A DNA stretch of 64,000 nucleotides from Xanthomonas fragariae (GCF_017603965.1 NZ_CP071955.1:2232001-2296000), one strand, 5' to 3'. Counted from the stretch's first letter, positions 20,008 to 29,882 are shown. The notes: generated by a model from the sequence alone, not told the origin. Program-made: numbers and translations.

Positions 20008-21075
20008 TTAAACACTTGCCTTCCCCATGCGCCCCGAGCTCTCAGCAGAATCTTGTGCGCCGCTATTAAAACGTCCGGTCAAATTATTATTTTTTTCCAC
20101 TGATTTTGTTTCCGCATTCTGAGCCGGCACCGGCACCGCCTGCGACCGCCCACCACTACCATCCTGGCTCGCTCGATCCAACTGCCCCAGTGCCGAGTAC
20201 GCCGTGAACTGGCCCAGCGTGCCCTGGAAGAAAGATGCCGCCATCGGCGGTGCGGTGATGATCAACGTCGTCAGTACCAAGCCTAATCCTCCTTGTTGCA
20301 GCGCCATGCTGCTGATGCCTTCGCCGGTAAAACCATTCAGTGCCCACTTCGCTACGAACGCCGCCCCCACCGCACCGACCACCTTCGTCGCCAGGCCCAC
20401 CGTGAAGGTCAGCACCGACAACGAGAACATCGTGCCGATTCCATACAACAACCACTTGCTGAACAGCGACCGCGTGGCCTGGAATAGCAGACACAGGATG
20501 AATAATGGCCCAAACCCCACCACCAGCGCCATCGCTATCTTGTTCAGCAGCAGCATCGAGCCCGCCACCACGCCAGGCCCCGCCATGCCGATGCCGGTAA
20601 ACCAGCGCGCACGCTCCTTGGCGCTATCGCTTTCGGCATCGCCGCCGGTCTTGATCTGGTCAAGACCCGACATCGCCACCTGCATCAGCATCAGGTTCTT
20701 GTCGATCGCCTCGTACGGGCTGTCGGAGTCGCCGGTCACCGTCTGGGTGATCGCCTCGCTGATGCCATCGGTCAGGGTCCAGTACAGCTGCGGTGAACCC
20801 TGGGCCATGCTGGTCGACAAACCAATGATCAGCGACGCCCGCAGCGCCGTCACCACCAGCCCCATCGCCGCTTCGCGCGACTGGCCCGTCACGATCCGAT
20901 ACCCCTGGATCAGAATCCACAGCGTCAGCAGCGTCAGCGCCATCACCCCCACCCATGCGGTCGTGCGCTGCAACAATTCCCACTGGAAAATCGCGATCTC
21001 GTCGCGCAGGTAATCGTTGATCAGGCGGAAAAACTGGTAATTGCCGATATTCGTCAGGAAATCACTGAGATTCAT
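20008..21075 (-). CDS. virB6: VirB6 copy D, inner-membrane T4SS channel protein
   Basis: 355 residues with several hydrophobic segments (VGVMALTLLTLWILIQGY, AGPGVVAGSMLLLNKIAMAL, VVGFGPLFILCLLFQ, LVLTTLIITAPPMAASFF). It is identical or nearly so to the other VirB6 copies up to SQDGSGGRSQ. Differences are a central segment (GLDQIKTGGDAESDSAKERA, where others have IQTAGDKNGEDQKT) and a unique tail ending SGRMGKASV. VirB6 is a polytopic subunit of the inner-membrane complex. Confidence 0.9.
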   Translation of the reverse strand: MNLSDFLTNIGNYQFFRLINDYLRDEIAIFQWELLQRTTAWVGVMALTLLTLWILIQGYRIVTGQSREAAMGLVVTALRASLIIGLSTSMAQGSPQLYWTLTDGISEAITQTVTGDSDSPYEAIDKNLMLMQVAMSGLDQIKTGGDAESDSAKERARWFTGIGMAGPGVVAGSMLLLNKIAMALVVGFGPLFILCLLFQATRSLFSKWLLYGIGTMFSLSVLTFTVGLATKVVGAVGAAFVAKWALNGFTGEGISSMALQQGGLGLVLTTLIITAPPMAASFFQGTLGQFTAYSALGQLDRASQDGSGGRSQAVPVPAQNAETKSVEKNNNLTGRFNSGAQDSAESSGRMGKASV

Positions 21076-21178
21076 AAGTCACTACATCCACTAACTAAAG
21101 ACGGCTGCGCCGTGGGCAGTCGCTGCCCCGGAATTGATTGCATGACATGCGCGGTGCAGTCAGCGCCCACGCGGCTGT

Positions 21179-21904
21179 TCAGTCTTTATCGATCTTCAAC
21201 TTCCGCATGTCGGAAGGCGCGTCCGTCTTGATCGCCTCCAGCGCACGGCCCATCACTGCACCGGCAGCGAGCGTCTTGCCAAGACTCAACAAATCGTCAG
21301 GAATCCACGAGAACCACGAGGAGTCGTCCTCGGCTTTCGGCGGATCTTTCCCGCTCATCGCCGCAAGCGCCGCACCGGTCTGCTTGTCGGTCAGATACGC
21401 CAGCCGCCTGTCGTAGGCGAACATCGCCGACTCCATCTGCTGCCGGTCGATATCCATCATCGCTTTCAGTGCCAGCAACTTGTTGGTGTTGCTCTCAAGC
21501 AAACCGATCTGCTCGTCCTTGATCTCGGTGCGATTCTTCTCGATCTTGCGCAGGCGCTTCAACCGCTCGGTGGTGATCTCGTTCATCGCCACCATGTAGT
21601 TGAACTGCGCGTTACGGGTGCGCTGGGTCAGCTCGCATACCTGCTTTTGCACATCGGACACCGGCGTGCCCGATGTGGACGAGGCGCAACCAGCCACACC
21701 AAAGTCGTCGGCGACTTTCTTGAGAGCTTCCTTGGGCTTTTCGACTTCCTTGCCGCTGGATTCCTCACCGTCGCCCTTGCCGACCGATTGCGTCTTGATC
21801 AAACCCTTATCAACTACCTCCCACTGCGCACTGGCCGTTCCCGCCATGCAGAGCAGCACCAGTCCCGTGACTACGCGAGAGAAATGTCTGAACCGGGTTG
21901 TCAT
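21179..21904 (-). CDS. virB5: VirB5 copy D, minor pilus protein
   Basis: 241 residues from ATG 21904, preceded by AGGAGG. Signal peptide MTTRFRHFSRVVTGLVLLCM with cleavage after GTASA. The mature part is helical and charged, with ELTQRTRNAQFNYMVAMNEI and LLALKAMMDIDRQQMESAMF. It matches the set A protein throughout. An earlier ATG overlapping the virB4 stop (MRNPNIHQ), with a good GGAGG, would add 25 residues. VirB5 sits at the T4SS pilus tip. Confidence 0.88.
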   Translation of the reverse strand: MTTRFRHFSRVVTGLVLLCMAGTASAQWEVVDKGLIKTQSVGKGDGEESSGKEVEKPKEALKKVADDFGVAGCASSTSGTPVSDVQKQVCELTQRTRNAQFNYMVAMNEITTERLKRLRKIEKNRTEIKDEQIGLLESNTNKLLALKAMMDIDRQQMESAMFAYDRRLAYLTDKQTGAALAAMSGKDPPKAEDDSSWFSWIPDDLLSLGKTLAAGAVMGRALEAIKTDAPSDMRKLKIDKD

Positions 21905-21971
21905 GGTGTTCTTCGCCTCCTGGGACACTAGCGGATGGATTGCCGGGTGCATCTGTTGATGGATGTTGGGA

Positions 21972-24228
21972 TTACGCATCTTCCACCTCCTTGTCCTTGG
22001 CCGAGGCGCGCTTGCCCGAGCCCTTGCGGTTGGCATAGAACGCCTCCAGCCACTGCTCCGGGGTCAGCTGCTCCACGCTCACCCCCAGCTGACCAGCCTG
22101 GCGCGCCAGCACCTGATGCAGAATCTCGATGTTGTCGGTCGACGACGAAATCACCGACAGCGCATCGTCCATGCCGCGCAGGTTGAGCTGGCACACCGCC
22201 GAGGCGTGGCCCTGCTTGACCAGAAAGCAGCGCGAGCGCTCGTCCAGCGACGCCACCACCCGATACTCCGCATCGGTCAGCTTGAGCCCTTCCATATAGT
22301 CGCTGCGGCTGGCGCTCGGATTGGGCAGCAGGATCATCGTGGCCGTCTGCTCGATCAGCGCCGCGGCGATGTCGCTGGCAAGCGCATCCTCCGGGCTTTG
22401 CGTGGCGAAGATGCCCAGACCGTTTTGCTTACGGATGGTCTTCTGCTTGTTCTTGGCAAAGTCCTTCAAGCCGCCCTTGCCGTCCAGGATCTTCCAGAAT
22501 TCGTCCATCACATAGATCAGCGGACGCCCGTCGATCAGCGCTTCCAGCCGGTGCAGCAGATAATTGATCACCGGCACCCGCACTTCGGCGTTGTCGATCA
22601 CATCGGTGTAGTCGAAACCGATGATCGAGGCGTTGTGCAGATCGATCGTGTCCACCGGGTTGTCGAACACCCAGCCCAGCGAGTTGCCGGCGGTCCAGCG
22701 ACGCAGGCGTGCATATAGCCCGTCGTCGCCCATGTTGGGCAGGCTCTTGCGGAAGTTGCTCATGCTGCGCAAGTGCATCGGCGTGTCCAGCATGCCTTCC
22801 ACCGCGCGGTAGATGTCTTCTTCTTCGCGAGCGCTGTAATCGGCCTTGCCGCCCAGCACCTTGATCAGCTCGGCCAGGAACTGCGCATTGGCATCGTTGC
22901 GCTCGCACTGGAACGGGTTGAAGCCGGTCGGCGCGCCATTTTCCAGCGCCAGATAATTGCCGCCGCAGGCGCGTACGAAGATCTCCGCGCCACGGTCCTT
23001 GTCGAAAAAGAAGATCGTCGGAACCGGGTCGAACTTCTGCACCTGGCTCAACAGAAAGTTGATCAGCGCGGTCTTGCCGGTACCGGACTTGCCGATCACC
23101 ATCGTGTTGCCGATCGCCTTCTCGCCCAACGAATTCTCCGCCGGGTGCGTGGCGTGGAAGTTGAAGTAATACGGTTGACCATTGGTGGTCTGCAGCGTGG
23201 TGACGCACTCCCCCCACGGATTGTTGTGCTGCTTGCCCTGCGCGAAATTGTGCAGCGGCGACAGCCCCAAAAAGTTGAGCGAACTGAGGTTGGCGATGCG
23301 CGTCCGGAAGCGCCAGTTGCCCGGCAGCTGCGCATAGAACGAGGAGGCGATCGCCAGGTCTTCCTTGGAGGACACGAAACCGGCGTTGGACAGCTCCGCA
23401 CGCGTGGTCGCGATCTGCCGGGCCAGTTTGTCCTGGCTGTCGGCATACACCGCCAGCGTGAAGTGATACTCGCCCAGCACGAAGTTGCCCGACGCCACAT
23501 CGTCCATTGCCAGGTCCAGGTCGCGGATCTGGCTGGAGGACTTGTCGCCCGAGGAAATCATCATGCCTTTGGTGCGCTCCAGCACCTTCAGCGCGTCGTG
23601 GCGACCGACCGGGCTGAAGGAATGGGTGACCACATACTCGAAGTCCAGGTATTTCAGGCCATTGAGAATGCCTGGATACGTCCCATCGGCGTATTCCTTG
23701 ACGTTGAGGATCGCGCCGAAATGATTGATCCCATCCGGCGTGCGGATCACGAAGTCGCCGGTCTTGTTGGCAAACATATGCTTGCTGACAGGCAAATACG
23801 CCGGAACCGGCGCCTGCAGCACCGGCACCGGCTCGTCGATACGGTTGAGTAGATAACCGAGAAACTCAAGCGTCTCCGAAAACACAATGCCATTCTTGGC
23901 TTCGTACATGCCAAGTCGATAGGGGGAATAATCCTTCAGCACGGCCTCCACATTGGTGGCCAACTCGATCACCTTGGCGATCGCCTGCTCTTCTTCGACC
24001 CGAATCTTGTCTGGATCGCCGGACTTTTCCATCAATCGGCGTCCGGTGACCACCGGGCGATAAATCATGCTGAAATACAGCTCGTTCTGCATGATCTTCT
24101 GCGACGACAACGACGCGTAATACGCATCGGACAGCGTCTGGTTGAACGACTGATTGAAACGGCTGGAGTTGCCGATCCTGCGACGACGACGGACATCGTG
24201 CACCCAAAACGCCACGTTGGCGAAATCC
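21972..24228 (-). pseudogene. virB4: virB4 copy D, interrupted by an IS3-family element
   Basis: The main part of virB4 (from FANVAFWVHD to EVEDA), including Walker A and B, is intact. Its first codons lie on the far side of the IS at 25532-25672. The insertion point is marked by a 3-bp TCC duplication; in uninterrupted copies the same place reads GAAATCCGGCGC. Like copies B and E it also lacks the codons before PSVLKT. A frame of 810 codons runs from the IS into virB4, but it has no virB4 start. A shortened protein from an internal start (MQNELYFSMIY) cannot be excluded. Confidence 0.85.
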
Positions 24229-24267
24229 TGAACCGCCCCGGGATTTCGGGAGGCTGTTTGGTTTGAG

Positions 24268-25152
24268 TCACGCCGCTTTGGCGTAACCGGCCTGTTGTCG
24301 ATAGTAAGCCTCTTCGGCTTCCGCTGGCGGAATGTTCCCGATCGACCCCAGCAAGCGTTTGTGGTTGTACCAGTCCACCCAATCCAGCGTGGCCAGTTCC
24401 ACATCCTGGCGGTTGCGCCACGCGCGCCGGTGGATCACCTCGGCCTTGTACAACCCGTTGATCGTCTCGGCCAACGCGTTGTCATAGCTATCGCCCACGC
24501 TGCCCACCGACGGCTCGATCCCGGCGTCGGCCAGCCGCTCGGTGTAGCGGATCGACACATACTGCACGCCGCGGTCGGAGTGGTGGATCAGGCCGCCTTC
24601 GGTTGGACGACGCGCATGCAGCGCCTGCTCCAGCGCGTCCAGCACGAAGTCCGTGTGCGCCGTCTGCGACACCTTCCAGCCCACGATCCGCCGTGCGTAC
24701 ACGTCGATCACGAAGGCCACGTACACGAACCCGGCCCAGGTCGAGACATACGTGAAGTCGCTGACCCACAGTCGGTTCGGCGACGGCGCATGGAACTGTC
24801 GGTTCACCTTGTCCAGCGGGCACGGCCGCTTGTCGCTGATCGTGGTCTTGACCACCTTCCCGCGTACCACGCCGCGCAGGCCAAGTGCGCCCATCAGTCG
24901 CTCCACCGTGCAGCGGGCCACCGCATAGCCCTCGCGCTTGAGCTGCCGCCAGACCTTGCGCACGCCGTACACCTGTCGGTTCTGCTCCCATACCCGCCGG
25001 ATCTGCGGGCGCAGCGCCTGGTCCTTCCACCAGCGGTTCGGGCGCAAGTTCGCGTCCGCTTCCCGCTGCGCGTGGCGGTAATACGTCGACGGGGCAACCT
25101 GCAGCACCTTGCAGATTGGCTCGACCCCGTGAACATCGCAATGTTCGGTCAC
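24268..25152 (-). CDS. IS3-family transposase OrfB, copy 1
   Basis: 294-residue DDE integrase-core protein. The rve domain shows the first Asp in [12 protein letters not shown], the second in GLIHHSDRGVQY and the Glu in [14 protein letters not shown]. The N-terminal HTH_21-like region ([30 protein letters not shown]) is typical. The frame is open into the end of orfA, so an OrfAB fusion made by frameshifting is likely, as in other IS3 elements. Confidence 0.93.
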   Translation of the reverse strand: MTEHCDVHGVEPICKVLQVAPSTYYRHAQREADANLRPNRWWKDQALRPQIRRVWEQNRQVYGVRKVWRQLKREGYAVARCTVERLMGALGLRGVVRGKVVKTTISDKRPCPLDKVNRQFHAPSPNRLWVSDFTYVSTWAGFVYVAFVIDVYARRIVGWKVSQTAHTDFVLDALEQALHARRPTEGGLIHHSDRGVQYVSIRYTERLADAGIEPSVGSVGDSYDNALAETINGLYKAEVIHRRAWRNRQDVELATLDWVDWYNHKRLLGSIGNIPPAEAEEAYYRQQAGYAKAA

Positions 25153-25160
25153 GAACGTGG

Positions 25161-25481
25161 TCAGGGCTTGAAGCGGCGGTCGAGCTCCGCCTGGGCAAAA
25201 TACGCGCTGGCCTTGCGCAGGATCTCGTTGGCTTGCCTCAGCTCGCGCACTTCGCGTTCCAGCGCTTTCATCCGCGTCCGCTCGTCCGTCGTCAGCCCCT
25301 GACGCTTGCCGGCATCACGCTCGGCCTGACGCACCCAGTTGCACAGCGTCTGCGACGAACAGCCAATCTTCCCGGCAATCGATTCGATCGCCGCCCACTG
25401 CGAGCCGTACTCGCCCTGATGCTCCCGCACCAGCCGAACCGCGCGCTCTCGCACTTCCGGTGAATATTTCGTCTTGCTCAT
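25161..25481 (-). CDS. IS3-family OrfA, copy 1
   Basis: 106-residue helix-turn-helix protein ([20 protein letters not shown], then [20 protein letters not shown]) followed by a leucine-zipper-like coiled coil ([20 protein letters not shown]). It binds the IS ends and dimerises in the IS3 transposition complex. Confidence 0.92.
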   Translation of the reverse strand: MSKTKYSPEVRERAVRLVREHQGEYGSQWAAIESIAGKIGCSSQTLCNWVRQAERDAGKRQGLTTDERTRMKALEREVRELRQANEILRKASAYFAQAELDRRFKP

Positions 25482-25531
25482 CGCCCCATCTTCTCAAGAG
25501 TTGGAGCCTCCCGAAATCCCGGGGCGGTTCA

Positions 25532-25672
25532 TCCGGCGCTCGCAGGGTCTGCAACAGTCGGTTGAACGTGTTATGCCGCTGCTCAAGTTCGAGCTCATCG
25601 CGTCCGACGAAGGGCAGGCCCGCCAGATGCCAGATCAGCAGATAGTCGCCATCAGTCGTTTTGAGAACGGAA
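25532..25672 (-). pseudogene. virB4: Detached 5' piece of virB4 copy D
   Basis: Encodes PSVLKTTDGDYLLIWHLAG through LLQTLRAPDF of VirB4, continuing the frame cut at 24228. Upstream of it is the same TAG-containing spacer found after every effector gene, so the native virB4 start and first 19 or so codons are absent. Confidence 0.8.
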
Positions 25673-25794
25673 TGCAGAAGTGGAGCGAATTCGAATCCAC
25701 TCTATTACTGCCAGGAACAAAGCGCCAAAAACACGATGGCCCTGGCAAATGCCAAGGCCATCGGTTGAGCGTTACGACTTGGCGTAACGACGTT

Positions 25795-27099
25795 CTACAA
25801 CGTTCGGCCGCGCGTACCGGGGTCTGGCGTCTGCGGCTGTGTCTGCGCTTGCTGCCCCTGCCGCTGATTTTCCTCGGCCACTTGTCGGCTGCTGTGCTCT
25901 AACGACTGAGTCTGCGCTTGATCGCGATCTACGAACACACGGCGCATCATCAGGTCGGTCATTTCGCCCTGCACTGCAAAAAACCTATCGCCGTTCTTGC
26001 CGAGCACCACGTGGTCGATGCGCTCTAGACCAACCACCTTGGCTTCACACACCAGCTGTCCAGCCGTTTGCTGGAGCTCTTGCCGGTTGGAGAAACCGCA
26101 ACGTTCGCCCAGTGCTTCCAACTTGCTGACCGCGTCGTTGTACATCGCAGTGTCTGGATGACGCGGATCGGATAGCAGAGGGATACCGGCCGGTGCAGGC
26201 ACAGTTGGAGCGGCGGTCTGCTCGACGTGTTTGGCCGTGTGCTGCCACAGCGCTTGGCCTAAAGCAGCATGCGTCTGTCGTCCCACCACACCATCCACAT
26301 GCAGCCCGTGCTCGCGCTGGAATTGCTCCACGGCGTGCTTGGTGTTGGCACCGAAGTCGCCATCGGCTTGCAACGGCCTACCGTCGCGGCCTGCGGCGCA
26401 GAGTTGGGCCAGCTGGCTTTGCAGTTGCTTGATTGACTGGCCACTCTCGCCGTGGTCCAGCTTGTGGTCGTGCGATTTCGCAGCTTGATGGGAGGTCGAG
26501 CTGGGTGCCACACTGGCCTTGAGATTAACACCATCCCGTTTGACGCTCTCGATCAAATCAGGAACGCGACGCTCCCAAGTTTCTGCAAGCTCTTGGCACT
26601 GTTTGGCCGCCTTGATGCTCCAAGGACTGCTAGGCGTGACACCGTTCACCACACGTCGAGCGTTATAGACGTCGTGGCTATCGCTATCGATGTAGCGGTC
26701 AAGAGGCTTGCCAGTAAACAAGCCGTCGCGCATACCAACAACTAAAACCTTGGCGGCGATTTCCGGGTCTTTTGCCAAGTTTGGATTGCGTACCATCTCA
26801 CCGTTGAGGCCTAACAAGCGATCAAACTGCTCGTAATTGTCATCGTGCGTGAGATGCACATAGCCACGACCATAAAACTCTTCGCCGCCGCGATATTTTA
26901 GCTTGCGCGCCTGGCTACGTCCAAAATCCTCTTCGGGCGCCTGAAAGTCACGTGTCTCATGCTGAGCAGTTGCCAGTATGTATGATATTTTCGCTGGGTC
27001 CGAAACACCGTTCTCAAGAGCGGTCTTGACGATCAATCTGACGGAAGACTCACGGTCCATGCCGAAGCCCTCCGTGCTACGTCCATATCCGTTACTCAT
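25795..27099 (-). CDS. X-Tfe C: GH19 peptidoglycan hydrolase effector with XVIPCD
   Basis: 434 residues, the length and layout of the Xanthomonas citri effector XAC2609. The N-terminal GH19-like lysozyme domain (about 1-195) has the catalytic Glu48 in TAQHETRDF, then FYGRGYVHLTHDDNYEQF and VVNGVTP. A PG_binding_1 domain follows (about 222-285), then the XVIPCD with IDHVVLGKNGDRFFAVQGEM and the Gln-rich tail. It cleaves the wall of rival bacteria after contact-dependent T4SS delivery (family knowledge). It is partnered with the XAC2610-like inhibitor 73 bases upstream. This set lies between two IS3-family copies. Confidence 0.9.
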   Translation of the reverse strand: MSNGYGRSTEGFGMDRESSVRLIVKTALENGVSDPAKISYILATAQHETRDFQAPEEDFGRSQARKLKYRGGEEFYGRGYVHLTHDDNYEQFDRLLGLNGEMVRNPNLAKDPEIAAKVLVVGMRDGLFTGKPLDRYIDSDSHDVYNARRVVNGVTPSSPWSIKAAKQCQELAETWERRVPDLIESVKRDGVNLKASVAPSSTSHQAAKSHDHKLDHGESGQSIKQLQSQLAQLCAAGRDGRPLQADGDFGANTKHAVEQFQREHGLHVDGVVGRQTHAALGQALWQHTAKHVEQTAAPTVPAPAGIPLLSDPRHPDTAMYNDAVSKLEALGERCGFSNRQELQQTAGQLVCEAKVVGLERIDHVVLGKNGDRFFAVQGEMTDLMMRRVFVDRDQAQTQSLEHSSRQVAEENQRQGQQAQTQPQTPDPGTRGRTL

Positions 27100-27172
27100 T
27101 TTCTTCTCCGTACGTGCACGTCATTAGAATTTTTTGTTGCATGTACTCGCTACCGGATGACTAGCCCGCTGT

Positions 27173-27961
27173 TCAATTGACTACTTCCTTCATCTCACCG
27201 TTTTGAAGCCGCTCGGTCTTCTTCTTTGTGTCAGCTGGATTGTTGGCATCCTCGGTTACACGCTCAACCAGCACTGCCTCGTCCTTATTGAGCTCGTAAG
27301 TATCAAACACATGAAAGCAGCACCCATCGCCAGAAGTGGACTTCAGAATTTTTCCTTTCACGGAGAACAGGCCGTTTGCCATCACCGTAATATCGGATAG
27401 CGACTGGTTGAAAACCAGACGCTGCTGGGCAGCATCAAATAGATAGACACTGTAAGAAGATCCGCCATAGTTGCCTTCCTTACCAGACCACACCACGAGA
27501 TCTTCGTGCCCATCGCCATTGATATCAGTCAAAATGATTGAGTGACCATTCTTCTTGTAGCTATTGTCCAAAGGACCGTGATAGAGCGTTGCATTGCTGT
27601 CTAGATATATTGCCTCAGGCTCCACCTTGATCGGATTACCACCTGGAAATGTGACTTCGACAATTACAGACCGATTACAAAGAGCAATACCAGGACTTCT
27701 TTCGGTGCAACCAGCCGCCTTGATTAAAACAGCAATGCCGCTGATGTTGGCACTCACTTCACCTTGGCCATTCAAATTAGCGTTAACAGTGGATGAAATC
27801 TTAAAATCTCTTTTAGGAGAAGACTCAGTCTTGGCAGCTGCTCGTAATGATTCAGCTTTTGTAGGAGGCGCACTTGCAGGAGTACATGCTGCAAGTGAAA
27901 TGACGCATAAAATATAGAGATAAATCAACCTAATTCTTACTGAAACACTCAAGTTACTCAT
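27173..27961 (-). CDS. X-Tfi C: XAC2610-like lysozyme-inhibitor lipoprotein
   Basis: 262 residues from ATG 27961, with GGAAG seven bases upstream. Lipoprotein signal with lipobox SLAAC. The core contains a calcium-binding-type loop DINGDGHEDLVVWSGKEGN and SVYLFDAAQQRLVFNQSLSD, which resemble XAC2610, the periplasmic inhibitor of the GH19 effector XAC2609. It protects the producer and its siblings. It diverges considerably from the set A homologue at the N-terminus. Base composition is lower in GC than the virB genes. Confidence 0.87.
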   Translation of the reverse strand: MSNLSVSVRIRLIYLYILCVISLAACTPASAPPTKAESLRAAAKTESSPKRDFKISSTVNANLNGQGEVSANISGIAVLIKAAGCTERSPGIALCNRSVIVEVTFPGGNPIKVEPEAIYLDSNATLYHGPLDNSYKKNGHSIILTDINGDGHEDLVVWSGKEGNYGGSSYSVYLFDAAQQRLVFNQSLSDITVMANGLFSVKGKILKSTSGDGCCFHVFDTYELNKDEAVLVERVTEDANNPADTKKKTERLQNGEMKEVVN

Positions 27962-28086
27962 GAAAAATCTTCCATTCAATTAAAATCAATACTTTTCCTG
28001 ATTAGCCCTGAACTTCAACCGGAAAAATTGCGATTTTCTCGCAGAACTGAACCGCCCCGGGATTTCGGGAGGCTGTTTGGTTTGAG

Positions 28087-28971
28087 TCACGCCGCTTTGG
28101 CGTAACCGGCCTGTTGTCGATAGTAAGCCTCTTCGGCTTCCGCTGGCGGAATGTTCCCGATCGACCCCAGCAAGCGTTTGTGGTTGTACCAGTCCACCCA
28201 ATCCAGCGTGGCCAGTTCCACATCCTGGCGGTTGCGCCACGCGCGCCGGTGGATCACCTCGGCCTTGTACAACCCGTTGATCGTCTCGGCCAACGCGTTG
28301 TCATAGCTATCGCCCACGCTGCCCACCGACGGCTCGATCCCGGCGTCGGCCAGCCGCTCGGTGTAGCGGATCGACACATACTGCACGCCGCGGTCGGAGT
28401 GGTGGATCAGGCCGCCTTCGGTTGGACGACGCGCATGCAGCGCCTGCTCCAGCGCGTCCAGCACGAAGTCCGTGTGCGCCGTCTGCGACACCTTCCAGCC
28501 CACGATCCGCCGTGCGTACACGTCGATCACGAAGGCCACGTACACGAACCCGGCCCAGGTCGAGACATACGTGAAGTCGCTGACCCACAGTCGGTTCGGC
28601 GACGGCGCATGGAACTGTCGGTTCACCTTGTCCAGCGGGCACGGCCGCTTGTCGCTGATCGTGGTCTTGACCACCTTCCCGCGTACCACGCCGCGCAGGC
28701 CAAGTGCGCCCATCAGTCGCTCCACCGTGCAGCGGGCCACCGCATAGCCCTCGCGCTTGAGCTGCCGCCAGACCTTGCGCACGCCGTACACCTGTCGGTT
28801 CTGCTCCCATACCCGCCGGATCTGCGGGCGCAGCGCCTGGTCCTTCCACCAGCGGTTCGGGCGCAAGTTCGCGTCCGCTTCCCGCTGCGCGTGGCGGTAA
28901 TACGTCGACGGGGCAACCTGCAGCACCTTGCAGATTGGCTCGACCCCGTGAACATCGCAATGTTCGGTCAC
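28087..28971 (-). CDS. IS3-family transposase OrfB, copy 2
   Basis: 294 residues, identical in translation to the copy 1 transposase, with the same D-D-E residues ([24 protein letters not shown]). Probably active. Confidence 0.93.
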   Translation of the reverse strand: MTEHCDVHGVEPICKVLQVAPSTYYRHAQREADANLRPNRWWKDQALRPQIRRVWEQNRQVYGVRKVWRQLKREGYAVARCTVERLMGALGLRGVVRGKVVKTTISDKRPCPLDKVNRQFHAPSPNRLWVSDFTYVSTWAGFVYVAFVIDVYARRIVGWKVSQTAHTDFVLDALEQALHARRPTEGGLIHHSDRGVQYVSIRYTERLADAGIEPSVGSVGDSYDNALAETINGLYKAEVIHRRAWRNRQDVELATLDWVDWYNHKRLLGSIGNIPPAEAEEAYYRQQAGYAKAA

Positions 28972-28979
28972 GAACGTGG

Positions 28980-29300
28980 TCAGGGCTTGAAGCGGCGGTC
29001 GAGCTCCGCCTGGGCAAAATACGCGCTGGCCTTGCGCAGGATCTCGTTGGCTTGCCTCAGCTCGCGCACTTCGCGTTCCAGCGCTTTCATCCGCGTCCGC
29101 TCGTCCGTCGTCAGCCCCTGACGCTTGCCGGCATCACGCTCGGCCTGACGCACCCAGTTGCACAGCGTCTGCGACGAACAGCCAATCTTCCCGGCAATCG
29201 ATTCGATCGCCGCCCACTGCGAGCCGTACTCGCCCTGATGCTCCCGCACCAGCCGAACCGCGCGCTCTCGCACTTCCGGTGAATATTTCGTCTTGCTCAT
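28980..29300 (-). CDS. IS3-family OrfA, copy 2
   Basis: 106 residues, identical in translation to copy 1 OrfA: helix-turn-helix plus coiled coil. Ends in RRFKP with the orfB frame opening just before. Confidence 0.92.
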   Translation of the reverse strand: MSKTKYSPEVRERAVRLVREHQGEYGSQWAAIESIAGKIGCSSQTLCNWVRQAERDAGKRQGLTTDERTRMKALEREVRELRQANEILRKASAYFAQAELDRRFKP

Positions 29301-29384
29301 CGCCCCATCTTCTCAAGAGTTGGAGCCTCCCGAAATCCCGGGGCGGTTCAAAATGCCTGAAAGCTGCCTAAGACTCAGGGCTAA

Positions 29385-29882
29385 TCAAAATTTATTGAAT
29401 ACCGGCTCAGTACAGTCCGTATAAATTACATGACAACCAACCCCTCCCCTTTCTGAACATAATTGCACTGCGTCTTTTTCTGTAAAAGACAGATCCGGCC
29501 CAGAAGATATTCCACTTTTAACAGGACCTGATTTTGAAGTGGCTACAGCTGCACATTGGTTTCGATATGTAAATGTCACCTCACAACCTTTAAAACCCGC
29601 CGTTACACACTTATCAAGTGCATCTTCCTCAGCAGCTTTTTTGGACATCATCCTCGTAGATGCCCATGCTTGAGCTGTGTCGTCAGCGCTCACAATTGCC
29701 CCCCAAGTTTTTAGCCATTCGCCGGTAGGTCTGGGTGGCGAAGAATGAAGATCACCTCTTGAAGTACCGGAATCAGGTCCACACTGAGGGCTACCTGGAG
29801 CCACGCCTACCGGACAAGCTGTCTGTGCATTTGCTTGCCCGAAAAAAAATAGCAAAAAAATAAAATATTTATATACGCTCAT
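29385..29882 (-). CDS. DUF4189 secreted protein, set C
   Basis: 165 residues. Signal peptide ([16 protein letters not shown]) then [20 protein letters not shown] and WLKTWGAIV. The second half has [17 protein letters not shown] and [16 protein letters not shown], an end pattern shared with the other copies (Y-C-P-F). Role unknown. Markedly AT-rich compared with virB6 next to it. Confidence 0.82.
   Translation of the reverse strand: MSVYKYFIFLLFFFGQANAQTACPVGVAPGSPQCGPDSGTSRGDLHSSPPRPTGEWLKTWGAIVSADDTAQAWASTRMMSKKAAEEDALDKCVTAGFKGCEVTFTYRNQCAAVATSKSGPVKSGISSGPDLSFTEKDAVQLCSERGGVGCHVIYTDCTEPVFNKF

Larger units (their letters stand above)
24229..25531 (-). mobile_element. IS3-family insertion sequence, copy 1
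   Basis: 1303 bp bounded by inverted ends TGAACCGCCCCGGGATTTCG and its mirror ...AAATCCCGGGGCGGTTCA. It carries orfA and orfB and a 3-bp target duplication (TCC). The encoded proteins are identical to those of copy 2 (28048-29350), suggesting recent transposition. It interrupts virB4 copy D. Confidence 0.95.
20140..26480 (-). repeat. Array repeat block between sets C and D (XVIPCD-virB4-virB5-virB6)
   Basis: About 5.0 kb of shared array sequence plus the 1.3-kb IS3-family insertion at 24229-25531. It begins in the peptidoglycan-binding/XVIPCD half of effector C and ends in the last conserved codons of virB6 D (SQDGSGGRSQ). Beyond both edges the sequence is specific to each set. Confidence 0.88.
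28048..29350 (-). mobile_element. IS3-family insertion sequence, copy 2
   Basis: 1303 bp, the same ends and the same encoded proteins as copy 1 and in the same orientation. It lies between DUF4189 C and the set C immunity gene. No target duplication is visible (AAC on one side, AAA on the other), suggesting a later rearrangement or an imperfect duplication. A 12-bp inverted repeat GATTAGCCCTGA/TCAGGGCTAATC flanks it at about 27999-28010 and 29375-29387. Confidence 0.93.

Noticed and set aside
24295..25302. A 335-codon plus-strand frame across each IS3 element
   Set aside because: Antisense to orfA/orfB; the transposase with DDE residues on the minus strand is the real gene.
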